Assembly (NCBI GenBank): GCA_001579985.1
Contig: LRSR01005933.1
Span: forward strand, 1 to 31,474
Direction of reading: 5' to 3'
DNA: 31,474 nt
DNA from: Hypsibius dujardini
Taxonomy: Eukaryota; Tardigrada; Eutardigrada; Parachela; Hypsibiidae
Shown: positions 11,435 to 21,792 of the stretch, piece after piece
How positions within the stretch are numbered: position 1 is the first letter of the stretch
Layout: each line of letters opens with the position of its first letter
Program-made: the position numbers and the translations under genes
The notes under the pieces: model-generated
The model's input: the letters and a program-made list of their open reading frames with translations, nothing else
The model's database searches: none
What the model was told of the DNA's origin: nothing

Positions 11435-12028
11435 GAAACTGTTGTTCATTATGCCTAATTACTAGAATTATTGAGGTCTCGAGGGTTTGGGGGGGGGTGT
11501 GAATATCAAATCGGATAGAGGTCACGGTGTATACCATCACCAAAGGTTGTTGCGCATGCGAAGCTGACGGACGTGCAGCAGCACTCAGTCGCCAGCAGTG
11601 GACATTCAAAATTAAACAGCCTGAAATGAAAAACAATTCATTTTATCACTCAAGTATCATGACATGCTAGTCTTCGGGCCGGCGCAGTGGCTCATCAGAA
11701 CATGGATAACAGATTTCTAATTCATAAACTGATGAAATGACCTTCTTGTGAGATGGGTGTGCATACCTTATATATATGATAGATGCCCTCGATGAAAATG
11801 GCTTCGAGGGAAATTGCATTATACTGTTTATAAATGAAGATGCAATGCAGGGCCTAGTCTCTCGACGCCTCTTACACAAACAGCACCTCATATTTTTCCC
11901 TTGAAATGATATGTTTAACAGACGAAATCTGAGGCGTTAATTCACTTTTATCAAGTAATAATTTTGTTACGGTAGCAAATGTAAAACTTGACCAAAGGTT
12001 TCATCTACTTCCTGGCCTCAAAACGATC
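11435..12028. other. Upstream region of the complete GPCR gene
   Basis: No coding block is supported. It includes a G run at about 11490 and a small inverted repeat at 11788-11811 (CCCTCGATG / CTTCGAGGG). It presumably contains the GPCR promoter and 5' UTR, but I see no defining core element. Confidence 0.4.
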
Positions 12029-13690
12029 ATGAATTTTCCCCAAATTTCCTACAACCAATCCACATCTTTTTTCAACAGTTCTAGCCCTCTTCCTCCAGGC
12101 CTTGGACTCATGCTGTTGTACCCCTATAAGCCCGCCATTGCATGGGCCTCAGTGTCCTTCGTAATGGCCCTCTTCGGGAGCATCAACAACCTCCTGCTGC
12201 TAGCGGTGACATTCCGCCTGCGTAGTCTCAATCAGGGTTCCGGTTACCTGCTGGGGAGCTTCTTCTTCGGCAACTTCCTCTTGTCGGCCTTCACCCTTCC
12301 GACCGCAGCGGTGGGCGTAATCCTCGGGTTCCACGGTGGCCGCCGGCAGATCAGCGATTTCCACTGTAACATCCTCCAACCCTTAAGTACGACCATCTTC
12401 GTCGCCTTGGCCTGGACGGATGCGGCCCTGGGGGTGAATCGGTATATCGCCATTTGCTGGCCGAATCTCTATCCAAGATTCAGCACCAAGGCCACCGCTT
12501 ATGTAACGATTATTCTCTGTTGGGCCGTTAGTTTTGCCTGTATGCTGCCTATGACATTCGGCCGGTAAGGCTAGAGGCGCCATTAGACGGCAAGTAGACG
12601 TCAACGTTCAATGTAGTCTTAGTTAATTAACAACGGAGACATTTTTTCATATGAAGTCTGTGTCTGTGTCTGTGCCTGCGCCTGCGCCTGCGCCTGCGCC
12701 TGTGCGTGTGCCTGCGCCTGCGCCTGCGCCTGCGCCTGCGCCTGTGCCTGCGCCTGTGCCTGTGCCTGTGTTTGTGCCTGTGTCTGTGTCTGTGTCTGTG
12801 TCTGTGTCTGTGTCTGTGTCTGTGTCTGTGTCTGTGTCTGCGTCTGCGTCTGCGTCTGTGTCTGTGTCTGTGTCTGTGTCTGTGTCTGTGTCTGCGTCTG
12901 TTTCTGCGTCTGCATCTTTTTCTGTGTCTCAATTTTCTGTGGCTGTGTGTCAATGTCTATGCCTGTGGTTAATTCATTGAGTTTTTCTCTCTAGGTGGAA
13001 TTTTAGTACATTTTTTTCTTTTTTCATGAACCAAAGTTATCCTTGCTGGTCACAATAACTTTTTGTTACCTTTCGGTCGGACAAATTAGCAGAAATTTTT
13101 TTAGTTTTGCGCCTCATTTTCGTTTAACTAGATACGGCAGTTACCGGGTCATTCCGCGGACCAATCTGTGCACGGTTGTCTACGACGGAGTGAGCGGACA
13201 AGTGCTGGGTCAATTGGGCGTCTACGGTCCATGGTGTATCATTGGCGCGTCTGTTTTATTAGTGCTCCGTCGGGCGATTGCGTTGAGCTGGATTCGGGCG
13301 CGTAGGATTCGCGCTATGGGAATGGCGGCCAACGGTCGTGATTTTAACAGCGCACAACAGCGGCAGATCAGACGGGCGGTCGCGCTCGGGCGCGTTCTGT
13401 TTATCGCCTTTCTCTGGAATGTTCTGTGTCAGGTTCCGGTGTCCGTGGTGGTACAGTTCTTTCCGTATATCTTAGCGCAGTATCCGATGGTGGTGTTGAT
13501 GCTAAAAAGCAGCTTGGCTGGAGTATATGTCTTCATTCCCGTAAGTATCTGTTGGTAGATAGTCAACATGATGTTGGGGGAGGGGATGCCATAGGAGACA
13601 GTAATAATATAACATGCTAGATACCGAAAGTCCAAAGACTAATACTCCAAGTTAAAGAGCCTATTTTAGCCAGGGAATCTGGAATCTTGG

Positions 13691-13724
<34 letters not shown>

Positions 13725-14020
13725 GTCTGTCTGCCTGTTTGCCTGTCTGCCTACCTGCATTTGTGTCTCTATCCCATTCAATGATCATCTTCCACTTCTG
13801 TCTCGGTCTTCGGTAGCTTTACCATTCAATAAAATAACTCACTCGTCCTCGACCGCTCCTGTGACCAATCCATGATCTTAAAAGTTATTTCTGCTTGTTG
13901 CAGTTGATATTTTACGCGACGAGCGATGACTACAGGCGCGGTTCAAGAGCATTGGTGATGAGCGTTGTTGGAGGCGCACCATCCGCCGGAGTGCATCCGA
14001 ATGACTCTACACGTTATTAA
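12029..14020 (+). CDS. Rhodopsin-like (class A) GPCR, three exons, 362 aa
   Basis: Exons are 12029-12564, 13105-13540 and 13904-14020. Junctions are g|GTAAGG...TTTAG| (phase 2) and CCC|GTAAGT...TTGCAG| (phase 0), and the TAA ends at 14020. The N-terminus has sequons (N9QS, N16SS). TM1 has FGSINNLLLLA (N54 at 1.50). TM2 reads FFFGNFLLSAFTLP. Cys113 before TM3 and Cys201 in the long second extracellular loop can form the conserved disulphide. TM3 ends in NRY (137-139) instead of DRY. TM6 is FIAFLWNVLCQVPVSVV. TM7 ends FIPLIFYA followed by a helix-8-like DDYRRGSR. It is a seven-helix plasma-membrane receptor, probably peptide- or orphan-type; the ligand cannot be deduced. Substituted residues are Asn for Asp at 2.50, Asn for Asp in DRY, Gln at 6.48, and IPLIF for NPxxY. 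Both introns contain simple repeats. The start Met is the first in the exon, but no in-frame stop was seen close upstream, so a longer N-terminus is possible. Confidence 0.9.
12656..12928 (+). repeat. (TGTGTC/TGCGCC)n hexanucleotide repeat in GPCR intron 1
   Basis: About 270 bp of hexamers lie between exons 1 and 2. A TGCGCC-rich 5' part passes into a TGTGTC-rich 3' part. It is open in several frames because the period is six, but it lies between a clean donor (12565) and acceptor (13103-13104), so the open frames are artefacts. Confidence 0.95.
13691..13757 (+). repeat. (CTGT)n tetranucleotide repeat in GPCR intron 2
   Basis: About 12 near-perfect CTGT units are followed by variants (CTGC, CTAC). 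It lies wholly inside the intron at 13541-13903. Confidence 0.95.
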
Positions 14021-15461
14021 ACGAAAAGTCATTGCACGACGGGTTGCTTACTCTTCTCGGTTGAATCTGAGCCGAAAAGTATAACCTTTTACACTGATTA
14101 TTTTTACACTTGGAATTCATTCATGCTATTTGCGTATGGACGTGGCCAAAAGGTAGCGCCAACCGAGTTACGCCATTTACCTCGGTAAGTGCGCACTGAA
14201 CGAGCTAAATGGCTTGACTCGGGTAGCCTTTTTCGACCGCCTATCTACCCAGATAATCAAAATTATGCTGGAGGGCGGGGCCTATTTTACTGGTGAGTAA
14301 TCAAGGGTTCAGACCACCCACCTATCCTCCTTTAATTACGTAATATGTGAATGACGCCTTGCAATTTAAAACATAACTTGGATTTTTGACTGCCGAAGAA
14401 GCTGGCGGTCGACAGGCGGCACACAGTTCACAAATCTATAAACTGAGTGCATTAAGCGCTCTCCAGTTGATCGATTGTTTATTGGCCATTACAACTGAAT
14501 TGCATTAATCACTAGCCTGAAAACTACAAAACGGCAAAAATTAAGTGGAAACAGCTCTCCAAAATCGGGCTCCAGACAAAATCCCAACTTCGGAATTTAA
14601 TCTACATGTGTGGCGCACCTGTTTCGGCAGTTGAAATCATTTTGTTCTCACACACAGACCGAATGAACCGATGCAGAGTGCAAGTGTAAAAGAGCAACGC
14701 CCAATCAAAATTATTGGTTTTATGCCGTCTATTTGGGGAAGCATTGCAGTGACAATTCTGCGGCCATGCTAGAGAAGACGACGAGGTCTGCTGAACGAGA
14801 ATATTTTTTTAGATGAGAAACTTTCTTGTTAGAAGATCTAAAAGGCGCTGTCAATGTTATCATCGGTGATGTCGACTGATTGCTTCATTTGATTGTAATT
14901 GATCAGTCTTCAAACACTGGCAATAAACTAGTCAGTAAAGTGTCTTAAGCATTATTGTTTTAACGTTTTTAAATTTACATAAAATATTCAATAAATTATA
15001 CACCAGGAAAGATTATTTAATTAAAGCGCCTATTTTATTTAAAAGAAAATTGGAATTAAGCGTTGAGGCACATTTTCAGCGTTTAAAATACGATTTTAAA
15101 TACAATTTCCTAACAAATAAATTAAATTAAAAAACGCATATTTTAAATAAAAATGTGCATTTAAATATCGATTTCTATTTTTGCGACTTTAAATAAAATA
15201 AAAATATATTTATTTTAATTCAAACCCCGCCTTTTAAGCAATTAAAATTAACTTTCAAATATATTTAAACCACATTAGTTTTAGGGTAACTTTCACAACG
15301 CCCTCTATAACCCACTGCGGAGGCTAAACACTTTTTCCTTTGTGTAGACGAGTTGGATTACACGAGAATCAAAAGCATTTCACAGGAACCAGTGATTCAC
15401 CTTCCAAAAAAACATGTAAAAATAATAAATGGGTCCACAACTTAAGAGTCTCATGACGCTT
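14021..15461. other. Intergenic region between convergent GPCR and esterase A genes
   Basis: No gene is supported. It contains an imperfect inverted repeat at 14150-14232 and a very AT-rich section at 14940-15280 with many TTTAAAT and AATAAA-like words. These could supply polyadenylation signals for both convergent transcripts, but none can be assigned with confidence. Confidence 0.5.
14150..14232. repeat. Imperfect inverted repeat (hairpin), about 35-bp arms
   Basis: The left arm AAAGGTAGCGCC...CGAGTTACGCCATTTA...CTCG pairs with the right arm CGAG.TAAATGGC..GACTCGGGTAGCCTTTTT with several mismatches. It may be the core of a degenerate foldback element. Confidence 0.5.
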
Positions 15462-16924
15462 TCACATATGACCGCGGAAGTACTCAATAACATCATGCAT
15501 CATCTCCCGGCCGACCTTCAGCTCCTCGAACGACCGGAACGTCCCGTGCGGCCCCGGGTAGACCTTTAAGCCGACCGGCACTCCGTCGAACTGCAGCCGA
15601 TCCATGAAAGCCAGCGCGTCATCCTTCAGCACGTCGAACTGGCAGATCATCACCAGCGTCGGTGGGAGGCCCTTCAAGTTTGCCGCCATCAACGGGCACA
15701 TGTACGGATTGAGGGCCTTCCTCTGGAACGCCAAGTAGTCCGTGGCGATGGCCTCGAAGATGGTCACATGATGCGCGTACCTAAAGATGGCGACAGCTAA
15801 AATGAGTCAAGTAATTTGATTGCTTTCGATCAGCTAAAATTGAGTTACCCGGATTTTTAGTTGAATTTTCATCAAGGGAAAGCTCATGATCTTTTATCTG
15901 TCTCACGCTTTCAGTATGAATCTAGCTTATAGGCAGACAGGCAGACAGACAGACAAACAGACGGACAGACGGACAGACAGAGTGAAAAATAAACAGGTAG
16001 ATGGGCAGACAAACAGTCGAACAGACAGACAGGCAGACAGACAGACAGACAGACATACAGACAAGCAGACAGGCAGACGTATAGACATACATACACACAC
16101 AGATAGACAGATAGGTAGACAGAAAGACAGACAGACAGACAGACATACAAACATATAGGCAGGCAGACAGTCAGACGTATAGACATGCATACACACACAG
16201 AGGTAGACAGATGGGTAGACAAACAGACAGACAGACAGAAATCTTTTAAGTTAGCTTTTTTACTCGTACCGCTTCAGCGCCTGCCAGCCGGGATTCTCCT
16301 GGAAGTCCTTAGAGAAGTGGTAGTTTTGCAGCATCCCTGCTGCAATCTTGGGCGGTTTTTCGCCTGCGTAAAGCGCTGCAAACATAGCCATCTGTTCCGC
16401 CTGGAGAAGCGGTACCGTGCTTAAGTAAGAGTTAGTGCGGAAGTTCATAAACTGCGTGCATGGGTAGATTAGTAGTTGAGATTTCAGGGTTAAGCCGAGT
16501 GCCTCGTCGCGGATTTTCAGAGTCACACCGGCTGCGATGTTCCCGCCGGCAGAGTCGGCTAGGATACTGATTCGAGCCGGATCGACGCCGAATTCCTCGG
16601 CGTGCTCGTAGAAGTACCGGATGGCGTTATAACAGTCGTTGAATCCTGCGGGGAAAGGGTGCTCGGGTGACTTGCGGTAATCGATGGTGAGGATGGCGGC
16701 GTTGAGCTTCTCGGTGAGCAGTCGGTGATGAGCTTCGTAGGTTTCTGTAATCAGCGCGCAAGATGTATATAATCAAGATGTAGACAACCGCAGATAAGAT
16801 GAAAGATGAAAGATAAGAGGCATATATATATTGGCTTGCAGATAGACAAACAGACACACAGACAGACACACAGACAGTCAGACAAAGGGACAGACGAACA
16901 GACAGGCAGACAGACAGACAGACA

Positions 16925-16960
<36 letters not shown>

Positions 16961-17633
16961 CCCGCAGTTATATGAAGTATGATATCCAGACTTTCTTTAG
17001 ACAAGAAGCGAGCTTACCAGAAGTCGAAAAGCACCAACCACCTCCATAAATATGAACGATCGCCGGTCTGCTGTCCGCCAGGTCATTCGAACTGGCCCGC
17101 AGGTTGTACAGATTCTTCCGATACAACACAACGGAAACACCATCAAATTGCAGGTGTTCCACAAAAATGTTGGTGTTGGTTCGTTTTGGCTTCACAATCG
17201 GAGGATCGCGAAATCTCCGATGCAAATCCCACGGTTTTCCCAGTCCCAATTTGACGCCAATTTTTGCCTAGAATAAGACCAAGCTCACCAAACCCATTCG
17301 TGCTTCATTTCTTCAGTTTAGCACACACAAAAATCATTACATACGCACCAATAGACCAGCCCATTGATTTCGCGCATAGATCCGTCGAACCGCCCATCGG
17401 TCCTCCGGGTACATGCCGTCCGGGACGGACGTCCAGAGGTACGACGCAGCGACACTTCCCGCCGCCAGGACGACTCCCGTGCCGATCACGACGCCGCGCA
17501 TAAACCGATCCGACTTGACGAAATGCACAGCCTCCTCGACGTACTCCTTCGCGAAGATAAAGTAGTCCGAGTCGCGCCATGAGGTGCTGCTCACTGCCGC
17601 ACGGGTCGGCCAGAAATCCTCCAGCGTGGGCAT
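15462..17633 (-). CDS. Esterase A: arylacetamide deacetylase-like alpha/beta hydrolase, four exons, 444 aa
   Basis: Exons on the minus strand are 17633-17349, 17267-17018, 16744-16264 and 15780-15462. Phases 0, 1 and 2 close to one frame ending in TGA. The product is a single-pass membrane-anchored serine esterase of the AADAC/NCEH1/hormone-sensitive-lipase family, which hydrolyses ester or amide bonds of lipids and xenobiotics, usually facing the ER lumen. It has a hydrophobic anchor at about residues 45-67 (FMRGVVIGTGVVLAAGS). Further motifs are IYGGGW at 168-173, DYRKSPEHPFPAGF at 200-213, ADSAGGN at 241-247 (Ser243), FDVLKDD with Asp388, and PGPHGT with His417. So the triad Ser-Asp-His is present, but the oxyanion motif HGGG is YGGG and the nucleophile elbow GDSAG is ADSAG. 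Exon phases match esterase B; the intron splitting residue 339 is extra. The first Met is followed by a complete anchor, which supports this start. Activity may be altered. Confidence 0.9.
15932..16239 (-). repeat. (CAGA)n tetranucleotide array in esterase A intron 3
   Basis: About 300 bp of CAGA units on the plus strand (TCTG in the transcript), with GGCAGA and other variants. A segment of about 40 bp with CAGACGTATAGACAT, a CATACACACACAG run and a following GTAGACAG occurs near 16070 and again near 16170. The array has therefore also duplicated in steps of about 100 bp. It lies inside the intron 15781-16263. Confidence 0.95.
16841..16960 (-). repeat. (CAGA)n tetranucleotide array in esterase A intron 2
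   Basis: About 120 bp of CAGA/CACA/CAAA units on the plus strand, inside the intron 16745-17017. It is transcribed as TCTG. Confidence 0.95.
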
Positions 17634-18298
17634 CTTTTTTAAAGGCTACGATGATTTTTTCTCCTAATTTCAAAATAAATAAATAAAATTTTCACCGCGT
17701 TGCCGTTAAATGAGATGGCCCATTTTGAGCTCGCCCCGTTGAGAACGACACAGGTGCGTGAGTGATGTGGTATTTTGATAGGGTCGATCGATAGAGCGCG
17801 CGAACGCCGAACGTAAAACCGGTTCTCATACTCACGGAATCCAAACCGCCGAGGGTTGTTATGTAAGAAGAATGGCTTTCAACAAATAATAAAACCGCCA
17901 CGTACTTTCAACGGGACATTTTGTTGCTCAGTTATGGGGACCGGCTGTAGTGATGGCAAAAGTAACTGTACAAAAATTGAGTATTAAATTCGAGAAAAAT
18001 TAAAGTAGTTGTTGTTCTTCAGTTGTTCTTTTCCCAGTTAAATCTTTAGTGACATACAATATTTAGTTTAAATTTGAGAAACTAACAAGAACAAGAATTT
18101 GTGCCCAAAACTGTCACTTCAGATTTTTGCAAAAATAAAAAATAAAAGCTGAAAAATTAGCGCCTAAAACTGCCATCGCCATTCCCGCCACCAATTTATA
18201 CTAGAAGTGCAACATGAAAAACGTATTTTATACATTTACTTTACAATTCCAGAGAGCGGTTAAAAAGGCTTATAATTGGGTCAAATCTCCTCACAGTA
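17634..18298. other. Upstream region of esterase A
   Basis: No coding block is supported. It should contain the promoter of esterase A, which reads leftward from 17633. A GC-richer stretch lies at 17700-17850; no defined core element was recognised. Confidence 0.4.
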
Positions 18299-18684
18299 CG
18301 AGGTAAAACTTTTAAGTTGACGCACTGGCAAAATGGCTTTTAAGTTGACGCAGCGAGGGAAACAGGGGGTGCACATGTCGCAACTGGTGCGATGTGTGTG
18401 CAAACGAGCAAGTGGCGCTCCCTGCAGCCTCGAGTCCGACAGTTTTCAGAGCCAAATTTCTCCTTCTCCTTTCCAAGCACTCGTACGTAGTCTACAACCC
18501 GATTCCTACTTTTGAACGGGTAACATCTTGTTACCAGGGTTTCTTTTCGACGTTTTCAAATGTTTCAAATGTCAACTCTAAATCTAAATCTATTGGCAGA
18601 TCGTGAAACAGCGGGGGAAAATAAAAAGTGCGTCAACTTAAAAAGCGATTTCGCCAGTGCGTCAACTTAAAACGTTTTACCTCG
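18299..18684. mobile_element. MITE family 1, copy 1 (386 bp)
   Basis: Terminal inverted repeats of about 55 bp begin CGAGGTAAAAC and end GTTTTACCTCG. Each arm contains TTTTAAGTTGACGCA twice. The core is about 65 percent or more identical by eye to the element at 29068-29527, in the same orientation (shared CGCAACTG.TGCGATGTGTG, CTGCAGCCTCGAGTCCGACA and CACTCGTACGTAGTCTACAA). It is flanked by TA on the left and CA on the right. It has no transposase, so it is non-autonomous. It sits between esterases A and B. Confidence 0.92.
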
Positions 18685-18792
18685 CACTTCAAATATCCCG
18701 CCCAAAAAGACCAGTTAGCGAAAGCAGCGTGCAGCAGGATCACAGCAAACAAACAAACAAATGAGGCAACAAAACAACAAAGTGAAACGAAA

Positions 18793-20896
18793 TCACAGGT
18801 GCTCTTTCAGGTACTTCACAAGATGGTCCATCATCATGGCGCCGCAGCGTGTCACTTGAAAGTTCCGAAAGCAGCCGTGATAGCCGGGCACGCTGACGGT
18901 CGTGACGGTCACCCCATCAGCCCTCAACCGATCGGCATAGGCCAATCCGTCATCCCTTAGGATGTCGTAATCACACAGGAGAATCAAGGCCCTGGGAAGA
19001 GCCTTCATGGTCCGTGCCATCAACGGACACAGGTACGGGTCCTTGATACGGTCCCGGAGTTTGGCCAGGGCCGTGGGGGACGCCAGGGATTTCGACTCGG
19101 AATGCGCGATCGAATCGTACTTTTGTAGGGCGAGGAAGCCGGGATGGCGGTAGAGCTCCTCGGCGATGTGGTCGCCGTCGAGAAGGGCTTCGCACAGGGC
19201 CACGTCTTCGCCCATGTATTGCAGGCCGCACCAGACGCCGTCTTCGCGGGTCAGCAACGGGTACACCTGGAGGTGGGAGGTGAGGCGCGAGCTGAGAAAC
19301 TGCACCGATGGGTAGATGAGCACTTGGTTCTTGAGGAACTTCTGACCCTCGTCGCGGAGCTTGAGTGCGACGGCGGCGCTGAGGTTGCCGCCGGCACTGT
19401 CCCCGCAGATGCTGATGCGGGATGGATCGACACCGAGACTCGCGGCGTGGGTGTGGATGAACTTGGTCGCGGTGAGGCAGTCGTGGAATCCCGCCGGGTA
19501 AGGGTGCTCTGGAGCCTTGCGGTAATCCACGGCTGCGACGACGGCTTCGAGGTGCGTCAGAAGGTGTCGATGGTGAGCGTCACGCTCTTCTGCCACAATA
19601 AAAAAGATGAGAAATGAATTATTCCGCGAGGGTAAGGAAAACAGGCTTAATTCGGGAGTACTTGGAAAAAGTAATGTCACGAGAAGGGATTTTCATAAAA
19701 CAACCAGCGGAAGGTCCAACGTTCTCACAAGTCATGTCTCGTAATGACAAAACAGTGATTTCGATAATATACTGCGCCTTTTAAAAAAAATCATATAGTC
19801 TATTATAGCTGAACAAATGATTTAACCAGACTAATGTCCAAAGGTGAATACACGATTGTGCTGGAGATTGATTGGTTGGTTGATTGGTTGATTGTTTGAT
19901 TGATTGGTTGATTGATTGATTGATTGAGTGATTGATTGATTGGTTGATTAATTGGTTGGTTGGTTGGTTGATTGATTGATTACGTGATAAAAACGAGAAA
20001 GGCAAAATTATCCTTGCGGGAAAAAGAACAAACCTGCGCAAGTGTAGACCCAGCCGCCACCATGCAAATAGATGATGCACGGCTTCCGCGGTCCATCCGG
20101 CTCGTCTTCCGCCGTGACCCACGCCAGGCGGCGGTAGACAATAATCCTCACGCCGTCGGCGTCCAGAACTTCGGTGAAAATATCCGCCTTCGGGGTTCGC
20201 ACACACAACACACAGCTCTCCAAGTAGTAAAGCCGACGGAGTATTGCAATTTCTGAGCCGATTCGCAACCGCGATCCCCAACGCGCCTGTAGGAACGGAA
20301 ACAACAGCAACATTATTTACATCGAAAGGAGCAAGCCTTGATTAGTCGATTGTAGTAAGCGCGTAGTTGAAATGTGAGTCATACGTTGATTGATGGATTG
20401 ACTTGATCACACTTTACTGCGCAAACAAGCCATTGATTGATGACATAATGCCATCGATACTGCCTGCTTTTCATGCAATGAAAAAGAATAGTTTTTCGCG
20501 ACCATTCATGATCGAATCGATCAATAAAAATACATAACTTAATATGAATCTTTTTTGGCTCAATTGGGAAGTCTTGCTTTGTGAAGCGCACAGCAAATGC
20601 AACTACACGATTCTGCACTGAGGCATTCGTTGATTGATTAATTGGTTGGTTGATCGATTGATTGATTGATTGGCGTGGAACACTTCCTCTATTTTTCGTA
20701 CAATGAAAGACAGCAATTTGCTCTCGGCCGTCAAAAACCGAATCCTCCATGCATCTCCCTTCGGAAAGTGGTACTCATATGGCCATCGCAGATAGAGAAC
20801 AGCCAGTCCGATCCCGGACGCAGCAGCGAGACAAAGTGCGCGGAGACTCAAAAGCGACGCTCCGTGTGGTGCAGGAGGACGGTTGCTTGCAAACAT
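18793..20896 (-). CDS. Esterase B: arylacetamide deacetylase-like alpha/beta hydrolase, three exons, 414 aa
   Basis: Exons on the minus strand are 20896-20702, 20286-20034 and 19589-18793. Phases 0 and 1 are identical to those of esterase A, and the TGA is at 18793-18795. It has a type-II anchor near residues 14-36 (LLSLRALCLAAASGIGLAVLY) followed by PKGDAWRIRFL. The full canonical motif set is present: YLHGGGW at 138-144, DYRKAPEHPYPAGF at 171-184, CGDSAGGN with Ser214, CDYDILRDD with Asp358, and PGYHGCF with His387. It is predicted to be an active ER-type membrane serine esterase acting on acyl esters or amides. About 410 aa is normal for the family. It lies tandem to esterase A (about 1.2 kb away, with MITE copy 1 in between), so it is a local duplicate, and is divergent to the SLC26 gene. 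The intron that interrupts the C-terminal third of esterase A is absent here. Confidence 0.93.
19866..19980 (-). repeat. (TTGATTGG)n repeat in esterase B intron 2
   Basis: About 115 bp of TTGATTGA/TTGATTGG units on the plus strand (TCAATCAA in the transcript), inside the intron 19590-20033. Confidence 0.9.
20630..20673 (-). repeat. (TTGATTGG)n repeat in esterase B intron 1
   Basis: A shorter block of the same TTGATTGA/TTGG motif as in intron 2 of this gene, ending about 28 bp from the exon 1 donor. A further loose match lies at 20384-20400. Confidence 0.85.
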
Positions 20897-21139
20897 TGCT
20901 GATAATCCAAAGCACAGGCTATTTATTTTCTAGAGATTCCAGGTGAAATAACATACGGAGGCGGCGAGCAGAAAAAGGTGAGCGAAACGTGAGGAAAAGT
21001 AAACAGCTGATGCAATGACGAGTCACGGACTCACGGTATACGCAGAATACAACTGGAATGGAAGTATTTTTGCAGTCATAATTCCTATTCCTACACATTC
21101 CAATTACCCTGAGTCAGGCCCTAGCAAGACAGACTGACT

Positions 21140-21191
<52 letters not shown>

Positions 21192-21792
21192 GCCAAGACA
21201 GACAAGCAAATAGTCTTCTTTTGCGTTGTGTTATGTTCGGAGGACATCTGATTTTTGGCAGTTTAGGCTAGCGGAGAGTGAGGAGAGCTTTGGCTGGAAT
21301 TCTACGGCAATGATGACCAAGACTTAATCGGTAGGCAACACTGAGACAGAAATTGCGGCGACCACCGACTTGTTAAGGTAGCAGTACCAACGTACGTATT
21401 GCGAGATTGTTTTGCTCTTTAGTACTGATTTCGCGGTTCCCACGCCCCCACTTTGTTTTCTGTTGCAACAGCCCCACTATACCTGTATCTGATCGGGCAA
21501 CACCCACATCGTGTGTGAACAATGGTAGCGTCTATGCCGGCGTTCAGTCGGTACCCTTGGTTGGATTAACAGAAAGGTTGCAATATTTTTTATAGTCATT
21601 CATGGCAGGCTTCATTCCATTAACCTGTAGAACCCACGCAAAGCTGCTAAGAAAACTTTACCGGTTCCTGTATCTGGCAGTTAAGTGACAAGTCACTTCA
21701 CCTGACCATCGGAGTTGACCACAGTTGATTACGGGAGACATTCTAAAAGTCCCTTCAAATTTGTTGCTAAATTACAGTAAAAAGGTGTAAAA
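20897..21792. other. Divergent intergenic region between esterase B and SLC26
   Basis: About 0.9 kb separates the two start codons, which point away from each other, so both promoters must lie here. It holds a (CAGA)n array at about 21127-21192. No coding block and no clear TATA box were seen. Confidence 0.5.
21127..21192 (+). repeat. (CAGA)n tetranucleotide repeat in the divergent promoter region
   Basis: About 15 near-perfect CAGA units, about 230 bp upstream of the esterase B start and 600 bp upstream of the SLC26 start. Confidence 0.95.

Noticed and set aside
12619-12980. Long open frames of Thr-Gln, Ser-Val or Ala-Pro repeats on both strands
   Set aside because: They are translations of the hexanucleotide array inside GPCR intron 1. 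A period of six keeps several frames open without coding.
15886-16222. Cys/Leu/Ser/Val-rich open frames (VCLSVCLS pattern)
   Set aside because: These come from the CAGA/TCTG array in esterase A intron 3. The same explanation holds for 16627-17004, 27815-28123 and 30883-31074.
19144-19617. 157-codon plus-strand ORF
   Set aside because: Antisense shadow of esterase B exon 3, whose minus-strand frame carries all catalytic motifs.
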